A DNA stretch of 64,000 nucleotides from Limnoperna fortunei (GCA_944474755.1 OX104115.1:63616648-63680647), one strand, 5' to 3'; numbered from the stretch's first letter, positions 22,561-34,432 are shown. Made by a program: numbers and translations. Notes: generated by a model from the letters alone, not told the origin.

Positions 22561-25500
22561 GATTGGAATAACCGAAGTCACCGTTTTTTAATTAATTCAG
22601 CTATATTTAGCAAGAACTGTTTCTTTGCTCTATTATTTATCTAGTTTTATATTTAGAATGACGACTCTTTAATCACTGTCCTCATACTTATCGATTAGTT
22701 TGTAGTCTAATCTTTTAAAATAAAGCTTTTGAGGTTCCAAAGCTTTGAATGGTTTGCATCTGTAAAGTGATATGTGCTAATCATAAGTAAATGATATTTT
22801 AACAACTGGGTTTTGTGAATACATAAAATGTGTGATTTTTAAGATTTTGCTCAATGAAATAATTTTTCCCTATTATCAACCTTACATAATATTTGACAGT
22901 TTAAGGAACATACAAGTATCTGTAAATTGTACATTTTTCCTGTGATCATGTTGACGGATATCTTATAATCACTCGTATATGATGTATCTGCCAACACATG
23001 TAGTGATTTACTTTCGTTTGGTAAAATCGCTTGAATGAAAAGGACTTCTCGTACCTTTCAGGTTAAAATCGTTTTACGTCTCGTTTATGCTATAAAAAGT
23101 AGTCAATAAAATAAATTTGATTTAAAACGAAATAAATCGTTAAAGGACCTGGAACTATGATGCCGTCCGGTAAATTTGTACACCTAAGCATAAAATTCGC
23201 GATTCCCGGTAACATCAAAATAATGTGTTCCTTTTTTTAATATATCTTTAAAATAGATATTGAAATGTATGCCACTGGGCTTATGTTAACAAAAAACAAC
23301 ATTTATGTTTGTGTGAATTTGTACGGTAAATCCGTTCATACATATTAATGAGATAATTTTAAACATTAAAACCTGTGCTTGCTCCGAAACTGTATTTGTC
23401 GTTCGGAACTTTTCTTGCAACAGGAGGTAATTTTTTTATTCAATACTAATTGTATGTTCATAACTTGATATTTAAATGTTACCTTGCAATGGAATTCGAA
23501 GATTTTCAGTCATTTACCATATTTATATTTCATTGCTGTTTTACTCCACTGCGATCAAGCATACAAATAATGCAATATACAATGTAACTAAAAGAACAAT
23601 TTTTAAGACACAAAAACACACGTAATGCATATATTTATCAAACGGTCGACAACAAATAGCAGACATAGTTAACTCTAGATAGGGAAATCACGTTACCGAA
23701 TGTGGGTGGGTTTACCGGACAGACGGAACTACCGCACTATATTATGGAGGAAAGAAAAAAAACGAGGATTTAATTATATTTTGGATTTAAGAAGAGGAGA
23801 ACTATGTCAAGAAAGTTTTTGGAAGTTCTTTCATGATTTATTTCCATTATTATGAGAATTTGAGCTACATATTTATATTTGTTCTGATATATTAATTATC
23901 AATATGGACTTTTTAATAGGTCAGTCAAATTTATATGGACCTTGTAGAATGATATTGACCGACGACGAAGCGTATTGAATTAATTAAAAGTACTTAATTG
24001 TTACATCACATATGAAATACATACCTGAAATTACAATTTAATTTCACAAATTTTCTTTTTGTCTGCCCCTCTATGTCTGTTCACTCCACTACATTGTTGA
24101 TACTGATGCTGTGTAAAATCGATTCGGAACGGAGAATATCCGATTTTATTTTAGTAGCATAGCTTGAATATACGTAAGAATAAACTTTACGTCGATATTT
24201 AAAAAAAATAAAAATAAGGCGTTTGGCTGTAAAAATACACACAATATTCTGTAAATCAGGTGATGGACTTAGCCAATCAGAACTATAATACGACGCACCA
24301 TATGACATATTAGAATATATTTCAGACTGATAAAAAATTGTGTTCATGTTCGGTGCGTTATATCTCCATGCTGAAATCAAATTGTAATTACATTATATTT
24401 CATGAAAGCGATTTCATGATTGCAGCCGTAATTGCATACAATTATTGATTTATTAACGACTTTTGCTAAAAGGTCATTTTTTAAGTATTTGAGACTCATG
24501 ATAAACATGTTTTACTTGGCCAAGATATAATTTATCGATGTGTATGAACTGCGACTGAAGCTCAGTCACGCGTGTATTGCTTACCAATATCGTAGACACG
24601 TGATCGATTGTTGTGGAAAATAGAAAAAACAAGTTTCAAGACCATATTAGGCTCCGTTGTATATTTTGGTAGACTTCAAGAGCATGTACTTTTATATATC
24701 TTATTTCCATGTATGTACTTTCTTTGTATATATTTTAGCAAAAATTATAGTTAAAACAGCATAGTATACTGTTTCAATTATTATAGGTATGATAGTGTGT
24801 TGCATTCAGTTTGAAAACTGTGCTCATGGTTATGAATGATTGATATTTGTTGCTTCACTGTTTTTGATATTCTCATGACTATTTATGCAGCAGTTTACAT
24901 AAACAAACTTTTGTTTACCTAAGAAATTATATACATTTCCACATAATTGCAATGTACCCTTTCTATTATAAGATTCGGTTGCCGAACAAAGATTGGCAAC
25001 TGTGGTTCCTTACATACCTTTCAATAAACCGGACAAGAGTTCTTAATAACTTATGTCGGTGGTAGAGGTCTGTCTGGTTACAACTTCTCACATGGTGTTT
25101 TTGTTCCTCATACACTATGATGTTGCATTGTATCAGTGTTTGGTTTTGCAACATTAAACGTTCCAAAGTTGGTAAAGTTAATCTGACGATACTGTTAATG
25201 TTTAAACCGTGTGATAAGAATGTTCATCACCCGTGGAAGCTATGATGTAGAAAGTTGTTTTGTAGTTTCTTCATTCAGTACACCGTGGGCTGATAACACT
25301 CTGTAGTATGCACATTTTTGCAAGTAAAAACTTTTATGAGCTCAAATACACAATGTCATTTGCTTTCTGTTTTTTACGATTAGTGTATTTTATAAAATGT
25401 ATATTGGATTCTGTGTAAGAAAAAGAATTTTACTGATACTTATCACATGCCTTAAATTAACAATATGCATTCCTATAGTACATATATATAAAAATAAACA

Positions 25501-26883
25501 ATTTCTCACTGATGACAAAACATATTTTTAACATAATGTTCATCACAGCCAAATGTAAAAATAGTCAAATCTAGTTTGAAAACTTTTCAAAAATTAATAA
25601 TTTGTTATCTTAATATTATTAAGTAAAGTTGTTCTGTTAATAACATTTGTTAACATTTTGTAATTAACAAGTTCATTATTCCAGTGATTGATTTTTCAGC
25701 GCATAGGCAGGTGTTTGGAAGCAAGATATGCGGACTTGAGCACATAAAGAGTGCGGAATAAACATGCACGTTTTAGCATAAATTTTTTTATTGTATAATT
25801 GACTATATCAATTACCCCTTCCATTAGCCAGAAAAAGGTTATTGTCCCCTGCTCAGCACGGGGAAGTGGAAGTGGGATGCAGAGCAGGGCATTTGTATAA
25901 TATTAAAAGACCACTATATTAGTATTAAAATATTAATAGTTATTATAAATATAAGACATGATATCTTTATAAAATAAAACATGCAATAAAGTCCTCAGCA
26001 TATCATATTTATCGATAGTTCATAAGAGATGATATGTAGTTTTTTTATCTGTTCTGGCTTGTTATTTATAACCTAGTTCGTGCACGGGAAATTTCATTTT
26101 TCAGATACTGTCTGTATATTTCTCGTCAGTGTCCTCTTTTGCTTCTTGTATTTACACTAGTGCGGGATATTCCTTATCTTTATACAGGTGGTTGTTTAAA
26201 TTATGACACAACATTAATAGACATATAAATTAGTGGAAGACTGAAAACGAAACGTTCGAGTGTGGAACGATTCGGCATCATTGTTTGTAGGTTGTTTTTA
26301 TTGGACAGAGCCTCTGCTTACAGTTGAGGATTACATCGCAAATCCATAGTGAAATAATTGTCAATATTGGTTAGGTTATCTGCAAAAGTAGTCACAAGAA
26401 TATCAGATGGAATAATGGACATATGATCTCTACGTCATTAGTACTACGCGCAACAACGGACTTGAGCCACTAAGCGATTTCGGATTCGTTGTTGCATTCC
26501 TGATTTAGAACCAATATCTGAATTCGCCTGCGCCAAGCTTGTGCAAGGTGAAAACTAAACTGCAAAATTCCCACATACCTTTTATAACGATTGCCTCAAA
26601 ATCTACATGACAGACTATGATTTGAATGATAAATATCTCAGGGCATATCTTTATTACAGCTGTTATTCAATGCCTAAAATCATTCACTGACTTTCCTGAC
26701 AACAATATGACTATCTATGGAATATAGTGTCAAATTTTTTACTTTTTAATTGTATTTATCTGTTCGAAGAATTTGGGCAGAACTTAAAGGTTCCGTCCAT
26801 GAATATATCTTTTATGTGACATTTGAGGTTTGCTAACCAAGAACATATTATCATTTCGGTCTCTTTGTCATTTATTTCCATTA
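22561..26883. other. Long AT-rich region with no convincing gene
   Basis: I scanned both strands. The longest frames (24081-24380 and 24966-25166, both minus) have no splice-site context or motif I recognise. There are no RNA genes. Nothing here is annotated with confidence. Confidence 0.4.
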
Positions 26884-27290
26884 CTAGTTTTCATGTTCAT
26901 TTTTGATAAATTCACGTGAGAATCTACGGTGCCTTCGATTGGCTGCTTTTTCTATAGACTGAATGTCAACTGGCAATAAATTATCTTCTTTCAATGGCTG
27001 CACTTCTATTCTAATGATATTAGACCGTCTAGCTCCAATACCTTCTGTTGCTTTTCTTTTTGTGTTTGTTCTCAGAACATGGCGTTCTAATTGCATGTCA
27101 TCTGTTTCATTGTCGCGGCTGTTCTTTTGACATATCACTTTTGTCATACAATAGTCTGTTTTAAGCCCAACATTACATTACGTTTATATGCATCTCCGCC
27201 AAATATCTCCTGATTTAGCTTCTCTATATCAGAATCCGTCGCTTATTTTACTTTTTTCCTTTTGTAAGTTTCGGTGATTGTGGTATCCAT
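26884..27290 (-). pseudogene. Frameshifted open reading frame of unknown identity
   Basis: The minus-strand frame ending at 26884 (87 residues) is charged and protein-like: RDNETDDMQLERHVLRTNTK ..., ending RRHRRFSREFIKNEHEN. Upstream in another frame is ATDSDIEKLNQEIFGGDAYK (about 27245-27150), and before that MDTTITETYKRKKVK (about 27288-27244). Three protein-like pieces in order, in different frames, suggest one small intronless or retroposed gene broken by two shifts. I do not recognise it. Confidence 0.35.
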
Positions 27291-28889
27291 TCTTCAAACT
27301 AAATTGTACCTAGTGAATAAACATATGACTTCAGGCGTGTTTTTATTAAATGAAAATGAAAAGGGGTGGGGAAATACATTATTCATCTTAATGTTTTTTT
27401 AGTAGGCTTTGCTCTGAAATGTTCATTGCCCTAATATTCGTAGAACAAAGACATGTTTTAGGGCCCTTTCCCCACTTAATTGTGGCTGATATGACACAAG
27501 ACCACGGCTGTTTTATAGCTTGAATAAACAAGCTTACATGTAACATCTGTGTCCTAATAACCAAATTCACTTGTTGCATATGGCTATAGTACCATCCTGT
27601 CAACTCGTTTATTAGATGATAATTTAAATAATGTAGAAGAAAGAGAGAAAATCTGCCTTTCCAAAAAGTCTCTATATTGTTTAGGTTGAAGATAGAACCG
27701 GAAGGAAAATTTCGAAAGGGGAAAGAAATCATATAAAAAACTTGAAATGAGTAAATTAGCAAATAGGCAAAGCGGAAAACCATGTCAACAGTTAGCAGTG
27801 ACCGTTCATGTCACAATAGTGATATTTATATTGGTTTACTCTTAATAAGTGTCGCGAAACTTGTTAAAAGCATCGCGATACATGTACTTTTTAAAATGTA
27901 AAGTCTTGCTTTTAACAATTTATATTACCTATGACCACTACCACTAATCATGCGTATAGAATATAAACATAAATGACAGTGGCATTGTGGTTTTTCTTTA
28001 AAGCGAAATGTAGAGATATGTTAAGATTTGTTTTATAAATCTAATCTAGTCAATGTATCTACTTACTTTTTATTGAAAATATTATGCAAAACAGGTATCA
28101 ATTTCAATTTAGGATGGAATGAACCACACCATGCCGGCAGGAAGGAACGATCCGGCAAACTCAATGTTTAAAAATAAAATAATTCAAAGGACATTAGTGA
28201 AATATAATTATCTGAAAGTCTCAATTACTAAGCGATCCTTAAACAATAAGGACCGTTTACAGATTTGTATCTTTTAAAATAAAATAAAATAAAAGTACAT
28301 TTCATGCATCCCACTTAGGTTGTCAAAGGTCGGTAATTATTAGTGTAAATGTGTTTTAAAAATTGGTGCACTGGGATATTTTACCTGATTAAAAGGAATT
28401 AATTGAAGCAGGTAATTAGGAATGGTCAGATTAATATATTGAACAAATGAATAATAATGAAAAACTTAATACAATTCAAGCAAAAACAACCTGGAAGTTG
28501 TTGTCAACAATTACAACTTGTATTCTTAGGCTACATGAAAGAAATAAATACACAGTTAATTATGAGATTGGATAAATGACTTTAAAATTTTTGTATGCAG
28601 CTGTTGCACAAATAGTTTTGTGTATATACTACTGAAATAAATAATGACGACGTTGTCATTTCTGCAGTCTTCTTCATAAACTGATTTGCCTTTTTTACCA
28701 GATCGTAGGAACAGTTAGGATTTGTCAAATTTCAGACCATGTGATATTTATCACGTGTCTAGAAACTTGTTGAAGTTGTTTATTATTGCATCAGTGCTTG
28801 TATAGACTTTCCGAAAAGGCCAACAACCCAATCAGAATTTCCAGTCACATCGGACAAGTCTATATTACTGTATAAATTTTGAATATTAG
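27291..28889. other. Non-coding stretch
   Basis: It holds a 131-residue minus frame (27388-27783) with no motif, splice context or upstream continuation that I can support. Otherwise AT-rich. Confidence 0.4.
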
Positions 28890-29085
28890 CAAAATGTAGA
28901 AATAAAGTGTAAGAAAACCAAACAACCAAGAAGCATCGAAAACCAACGGACATCGATAAAATCCAGACAGAGACAAAGACACGACATAAAGTAAAAACCA
29001 AAAAGAACACCCAGGTGCTACTGATGAGTAAGCAGTGCCCGTCGGGTTACTCATAGTCACGTCCGTGGTAAATGCAAATCTACGA
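28890..29085 (-). repeat. Mytilid dispersed repeat (GACGGGTGC-type), second copy, inverted
   Basis: Read on the minus strand, GAGTAACCCGACGGGCACTG CTTACTCATCAGTAGCACCT GGGTGTT followed by GGTTTTTACTTTATGTCGTG parallels the copy at 18598-18790. The two minus frames called here (28783-29010, 28860-29108) are repeat sequence. Confidence 0.6.
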
Positions 29086-30199
29086 GAAAAGAAAAAATAC
29101 CCACGCATGGCTCAGAAAGATGTTTTGTCGCTTTTTGGGAGATTAATTTTTAATAACGATCAGCATAGTCTGGATGACGGCCACATAAGCAATGAAGAGA
29201 CACCTGTTACAATAGACCAATGGTCAACAGCAGCGTCTGATCTAGAAACGTCATACCATTGTATGCTTATAGTGGCTGTCATTTGTTGCGAGCGTTAAAA
29301 AATAAACAACCTCACGATAAGTGTAAAGATGGACACATTTCTACTATACGTGATTTGATTTGCATAAAAACAGATTTGATGCACGATTGCTGCAATTTTT
29401 CACGGGACAAAATGTAAAGGGAGATAATAATTGCTGATTCGATCATAACAAGCGCGGAAATTTATTAACCTTTATTATAGTACCCGGTATAGTACCCGCG
29501 CTAATTCATAGAGAACTGGTATAGTCCCCTTTGCTGGGCATAGTCTCCTTTGCTAAGATAAAGCCAGTAGTGCTAAAAAAGTCAAGACAACTTATTATAA
29601 ATTTATTATAAAAAACGTTGATTGAGATGTTATGTGCTAAAACATAATATTACTACATCTACATCTACATCTACAACCAAACGTGATGATTGGACATTGT
29701 TTAGAATAGTGTATAAACTTCAATATACATTTAGACTTGAGTCATCAAGACACGGATTAGAAGATCAGCATGTTGATAAAAACAAAATATTGCTGCTTCA
29801 TAGTAATAAATATAAATGAATTGAGTATAATCCTCTGAGTTGATTATCTCGACCTTTCCGTTCAACCACTGTTAAATGGTCGGGCCAAATGACTAGTTCG
29901 CACTTGACATATTGTTATAAACCAGAACTACATGTAAACCAATAAATTTTATTATTTCATAAATATATCCATATTTACAAAAATAAAAAAAATAGCAACG
30001 TACATGAGGACATGAGGAAACCATTTTGAATTTACTAAAATAAAATCAAATACAAAACTTATGTCATTCTAATAAGATTATATAGTGTTAATAATGATAT
30101 ATTTTAAAATAGTACAGAGTTATATACATTAATTTCCCCTGTGTGACGCAACATTGTAGATATTGAACTCTATAATTTCAAAAGGTAACACAGCCTCAC
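29086..30199. other. Non-coding stretch downstream of the cysteine-rich gene
   Basis: A short (ACATCT)n run lies at about 29654-29677. No exon seen. Confidence 0.4.
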
Positions 30200-30205
30200 T
30201 TTATT
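30200..30205 (-). promoter_or_regulatory. Polyadenylation signal candidate for exon 3b
   Basis: Plus-strand TTTATT is AATAAA on the minus strand, 112 bp past the exon 3b stop codon. Confidence 0.45.
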
Positions 30206-30316
30206 CAATTCAACTCTTCTAAACTCTGCCCATGCTGCAAAACCCAAAGGCATTCTCTTCACTCCTCCCATACAAAAATAGATCGACCAAGCTATAATAA
30301 TAGTCTGTTCTAGTAT

Positions 30317-30571
30317 TTAGTTTGTTTTGTTTTTGCAATGTTCGTGGAAGGAGTGTGTTAATTTTTTTTGAAAAGACTGTAAAAATTTTCGAAATCGTAT
30401 GATTTGCTTATGAAGAGACATTATTTCTCGTTGTACGTTCGGTAGACTTCTTTGTGGTGCTATGGTATCTAAAAGCGTGCTAATATTGTTTGATCTTGAA
30501 TGAATTATTTCTTTGGAGCTTGTCATCACTGAAGTTGCGGATGTTAATGGTGATGTTTCTGTGTAATACTT
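30317..30571 (-). CDS. Cysteine-rich secreted protein, exon 3b (basic C-terminal tail)
   Basis: A good acceptor (TTTATTTTATTTTCAG) precedes 30571. The exon is phase 0 and encodes 84 residues to the stop at 30317, matching the phase-0 donor of exon 2b. It starts Thr/Ser-rich (YYTETSPLTSATS), then turns basic: IIRFRKFLQSFQKKL followed by THSFHEHCKNKTN. The basic stretch would form an amphipathic cationic helix and it contains one Cys. This layout recalls cationic host-defence peptides, but function is inference. The tail aligns only weakly with exon 3a (Thr/Ser-rich start in both), so tails diverge much faster than the cysteine exon. Confidence 0.6.
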   Translation of the reverse strand, partial: KYYTETSPLTSATSVMTSSKEIIHSRSNNISTLLDTIAPQRSLPNVQREIMSLHKQIIRFRKFLQSFQKKLTHSFHEHCKNKTN

Positions 30572-31466
30572 CTGAAAATAAAATAAATGATGCTTTCAAT
30601 TTGAAATTTATAAATTCAATACTAAATTGTTATCAGTAGATGACCACAGCCACATCTCATGAAAAGTGAAGAAAAGAAAATTTCTTTCATATACGTCGCA
30701 ACTACAAATGTACTACTCACTGACGTCACCAAGTGCGTTTGTTCATCATCGGCGTTTTACATTATGGCTATAGAGGAAAAAAATATCGGAAGTACGTCAA
30801 ATAAAGCAGTAAAACTTATAATCTGATCTCATGACTCGAGTTTGTTGATAGACTAGTATTCCAAATAAAAGTTGTCGTATGCCATATATTCTCATTTAAA
30901 AACACCCAGAACATAACATGTGATATAAACGTCACATCAGTGAGTCTTTTGAGATATTATATTATCGAATTCCAGGAGAAAACACAAAAATAAAGTTAAG
31001 ACACAGTTATTTTTTTAAAACACCTAATTAAATTACAAGAACTTGGTATCTGGAGGGTGCTTATAACACAACTCATAAGGATGATGTCTCATTGGAGGCT
31101 CGCCTGTTCATAAGAAAGGAAAATTTAGTAATAGACAAATTGAGGAACGAATTTGGATAGTGACACGCTCTTTGCACGATCAACGCTTTTGTTTACTCTG
31201 TAAATGAGTAGGTGCATAGTAACCACTACTGACAACAATGATTCTCTGTTTTCTCTCTATACTTTTCAGGTGAAGGTCAAAATTACTGGACCTTTAATTC
31301 GTTCCATTCCCATAATGCCAAATAATGACAGGGCTGTATGAATTAATCTATAAAATTTAAATGCATAAACAATGCATTTAAATGCAAATTTTTAAGTCTT
31401 AGTAAATACAGACTAAATGTGTCAGTGTACTTTTTGTTTCAAAATTAAATAACTTAAATCACTTAC

Positions 31467-31654
31467 TTCGTTAAATTTAGCGCATGTCAAACAGCACTCC
31501 AGGTAGTACTGTGCACAGAATTCCCGTGGATTGTTGTGAATACCATATACAGACGGTCGTTCTAGGTAAATACAACTTACTAACCCGTCTGCTATCCAAA
31601 CACCACTGTCCTTACACGGAATCTTTGTTCTAGACTTATGTATCGCCACTGGAA
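31467..31654 (-). CDS. Cysteine-rich secreted protein, exon 2b (six-cysteine module)
   Basis: Bounded by acceptor TTTCTTTTCATAG and donor GAA|GTAAGT. It begins phase 1 and ends phase 0, 62 whole codons. The module starts IPCKDSGVWIADGLVSC, then IYLERPSVYG, and closes EFCAQYYLECCLTC. Cysteine spacing C-x13-C-x18-C-x6-C-C-x2-C is identical to exon 2a. It differs by an 11-residue extension before the first Cys (VAIHKSRTK). The start CKD and end C-x2-C faintly recall ShKT domains but the internal spacing does not fit; I leave it unassigned. No signal exon lies between it and exon 3a, so it either uses the exon at 34244-34301 or has lost its own. Confidence 0.7.
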
Positions 31655-31993
31655 CTATGAAAAGAAATGTTTCATTTACTGACATTAGATGTTTTAATGT
31701 GTTAGTCAGAAAAATTGGCATAAAACCAAGCGAAAAGCTTAATTTGATTGTATAATTTTAATAGCTATCCGGCGTATTTTATCAGAAAACATGTAGACTC
31801 TGGATTCTAAAAAACATGGATTCCCCTTTTGAATGTTTGACAGATAATAAAAAATAATGTTCTTGAGGTGTTCGGCTTAGTAGGGTGGTGGGAAGCCACT
31901 TGCCTGTTGATAAAGTAAATCATAACAAATCAGAAATAAAATCCGTACTTTTTAAAACTAAAATTCTTTGTGGCAATCATTGCATTACAGTGT

Positions 31994-32161
31994 TTAAAAA
32001 AAATCTTTTGTGTCAATTATTGCAATAGTTCTGATGTACGTAAATGTATATGAAGCATATTTGAGTATCTTATTGCTATAGTTACATTGCGGTGATAAGA
32101 TAGATGCCAGTGTTGTCGCTGCTGCAGATGGATATCTATTTGTCACAGATGTGTAACCGTT
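31994..32161 (-). CDS. Cysteine-rich secreted protein, exon 3a (C-terminal tail)
   Basis: Acceptor TTTTTTTTCCAG precedes 32161. The phase-0 frame encodes 55 residues: NGYTSVTNRYPSAAATTLAS, ILSPQCNYSNKIL, and a hydrophobic end, stop TAA at 31994-31996. It follows exon 2a on the same strand with matching phase and has one extra Cys, like exon 3b. I saw no AATAAA within 130 bp downstream, so the 3' end is less secure. Confidence 0.5.
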   Translation of the reverse strand, partial: NGYTSVTNRYPSAAATTLASILSPQCNYSNKILKYASYTFTYIRTIAIIDTKDFF

Positions 32162-32833
32162 CTGGAAAAAAAACCAGCAAGTTCAGTAAAATGCATGTAA
32201 ATATTTTTTAATCTAGTCATATTTCACGTAAAACGTTGGTGACACCAGTGTGCAAGTTTCAATTATATCATGTATATTGCTAACACCTAACTCACGGCGA
32301 GGGATGTAAAAGCCGCCGACTGCCTTTCGTAAACATCTGATGGCGCGGATCAAGTACATATTGAGTTATTTATAAGACAGTTTAAACACACTTGCAAGAA
32401 GAATAAAGGTTGATCGCCAGTAAGTTCGAGAACAATACAGAAATATTCCACGTTCTCACGTGTGGGAGTGGAATTTTGATCGTTTTATAAAATAAGCACT
32501 GACAGTGACTTTTTAAGAGAAATGAAAGAAAGTAAGAAAGGCACTTTATTAAAAGTTCAAGGCAGCGTTAAATGAAAACTAAGTATTGTTTACGATTATA
32601 TTTGTAACGTTATTTTCATTTCTATTTATAACGTTACCATGTTGTTCGATTATCATGTAACGTCAAAAAACGTTACTTGGCTTATATTTATACATTCATT
32701 CACATGAAGATCGTCTGAAGTACTTCTAGTCGTGTTTAAATTTAATATGCCATTTATATATATATATAAAGAAGCACATATATATAGAACGAATCGGATC
32801 GGCAAACGAAGCAGCATAAAGAAATAATCATTG

Positions 32834-33042
32834 TTTTTCAATGGAGCAGACCTCGGTAATGTTCGGCAAACATCGGAAATACTATTTGAGTAACTAATTT
32901 TTTTCCTGAAAATTGTGAACATTGACTCAAGTTATATAATATATTTTATTTTTATCATTAATTAGCAATACTTTGATTTAATAAAGCTGTATTTCTTGGT
33001 CGAAAAATAAAATTTAACGGTGACTTCAATTATGGGTCGGAT
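32834..33042. repeat. Direct repeat, copy 1, within intron 2a
   Basis: About 210 bp (TTCAATGGAGCAGACCTCGG ...CAATTATGGGTCGG) is repeated at 33275-33483 with roughly 10% divergence. The right-hand copy abuts the end of exon 2a. Confidence 0.85.
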
Positions 33043-33274
33043 ACCTTAACAGAAAACTAGAGGCCCCGAGCGTATTAGCAAAAACGAAGATTATGACAGT
33101 AGTCATTAACGGACGAATGATAGTCAAACCATTTAAATGATTATTATTGTTGCCATAAAAATGTGTAAACCCATCATATTTATTATTAAAGTGCTTGTTG
33201 TTTTATTTGTTTTATTAAGGTATCCGGACCCTAATTGACCACGTGATCATATTTGATGACCCGGATGTCCATTG

Positions 33275-33483
33275 CTTTTCAATGGAGCAGACATCGGTAA
33301 TGTTCGGCAAACATCGGAAATACTATTTGAGTAACCAATTTTTTTTTGCTCAAAACTGTCAACATTGACTCAAAGTAGCAATATATATTTAATTTGTATC
33401 ATTTATTAGCATAGATTGATTTTAATAAAGTTGTATTTCTTGGTCGAAAAATAAAATTAAACGGTGACTTCAATTATGGGTCG
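33275..33483. repeat. Direct repeat, copy 2, next to exon 2a
   Basis: It matches 32834-33042. If the exon 2a donor were not used, the frame would read into this repeat and stop after RYLFNKTDP at about 33478, a possible retained-intron end. Confidence 0.85.
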
Positions 33484-33506
33484 GTTTTATTAAATAAATA
33501 TCGCAC

Positions 33507-33661
33507 CTTTTGTAATTTTGAACAGGTCAAGCAACACGCAGTGTGATATTGTTGGCAAAAACCTGCAGGATTTGTATGAAAACCATATGCAGATGATTTT
33601 TCCAGATATTGACAGCTCACAAGACCATCTGCTATCCACACCCCACTATCTTTGCAAGGAC
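33507..33661 (-). CDS. Cysteine-rich secreted protein, exon 2a (six-cysteine module)
   Basis: Acceptor ...GATCACAG precedes 33661; donor AAG|GTGCGA follows 33507. It begins phase 1, ends phase 0, 51 whole codons. It encodes SPCKDSGVWIADGLVSC, then QYLEKSSAYGFHTNPAGFC, then QQYHTACCLTCSKLQK. All six cysteines are at the same spacing as in exon 2b. Joined to the signal exon and exon 3a, the product would be about 126 residues: signal peptide, six-Cys module, short tail. The donor is less than ideal (GTGCGA). Extracellular, presumably disulphide-bonded; no enzyme motif. I do not recognise a named family. Confidence 0.75.
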
Positions 33662-34243
33662 CTGTGATCGTAGAATAATTTGTAGTAATAATAACAAATA
33701 TTTAATGTATTATATTGGCATACACAACTCTAAATCTAATTTATCACTTTCTTAACATTTTCTGCACAAATTGTTTAGACTTTACGTTATCTCTGATTAT
33801 ATGTATATAAGTAAACAACCTGTTATTGTGTGTAAGTTATAATAATTAACAATTTGAAAAAACCAACGCCTTTAACATCGCTTATCATACTTGTTGCCTT
33901 ATAGCCAATAGTGCAGAAATCCCACTATTGCATTTAACATTAAGAAAATTATTCAAGAACGAAAAATACTTGCACAATAATCACGAGTTTTGAAAAGTAA
34001 TATTAAGTCTTGTATATTATTGGACCTGCGTATCGAGGTTAAATAATTAAACATCGAAGATTATTATGTGAAATATAACTATTTTACATTCTTCTAGATT
34101 GGCACCATCAATATTTTCTTAAATATAATATATTGCCACACAAAATATGCGAAGGAAAGAACAAAGTTAAAGAGACAAATAATTACACTCACACACAATT
34201 GTGCAAAACTATTAAACACGGCCCATTTAAACAAGAAACTTAC

Positions 34244-34301
34244 TTAAAATTGTCCATACTCCATTAAGAGCTGCCAAAAGAAGCACAACAATGTTTTTCA
34301 T
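34244..34301 (-). CDS. Cysteine-rich secreted protein, exon 1 (signal peptide)
   Basis: ATG at 34301-34299 opens MKNIVVLLLAALNGVW followed by TIL, a classical hydrophobic signal peptide, ending phase 1 at an A|GTAAGT donor. Spliced to exon 2a it gives ...TILSPCKDSG, placing signal cleavage just before the cysteine module. The start is chosen because it directly follows a conserved promoter block and because many decayed copies preserve the equivalent MKSIVVLLL. It is the only copy in the window with an intact start codon, open frame and donor. Confidence 0.8.
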
Positions 34302-34371
34302 TATGAATGACTTCATATATATTTGTTGAAGTATTAAAGCAAAATAAATTGATACTGTTACGAAATGTTCA

Positions 34372-34432
34372 TTTTATACTTGACAAATATTTATATTGTT
34401 TGGAATGTTTCGATTCAAGGTCGAGATGACGT
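34372..34432 (-). promoter_or_regulatory. Core promoter of the cysteine-rich gene (TATA box and upstream sites)
   Basis: On the minus strand CAAGTATAAAATGAAC contains a TATA box (34372-34378), about 71-77 bp before the start codon. Upstream are a nuclear-receptor-like half-site, TCAAGGTCGAG on the plus strand (34415-34425), and ATGACGTG, a CRE-like half-site. The same arrangement precedes nearly every pseudogene copy on the plus strand, where the upstream part reads GACACGTGATCTCGACCTTG and includes an E-box (CACGTG). Confidence 0.65.

Noticed and set aside
24966..25166. 66-residue minus frame with a Cys/His-containing sequence
   Set aside because: Composition is plausible but there are no exon borders and no family I recognise; left as non-coding.
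27388..27783. 131-residue minus-strand open frame
   Set aside because: Long for this composition but without motif, splice sites or protein-like upstream continuation; I could not support it as a gene.
28783..29108. Two overlapping hydrophobic minus frames
   Set aside because: They are translations of a dispersed mytilid repeat.
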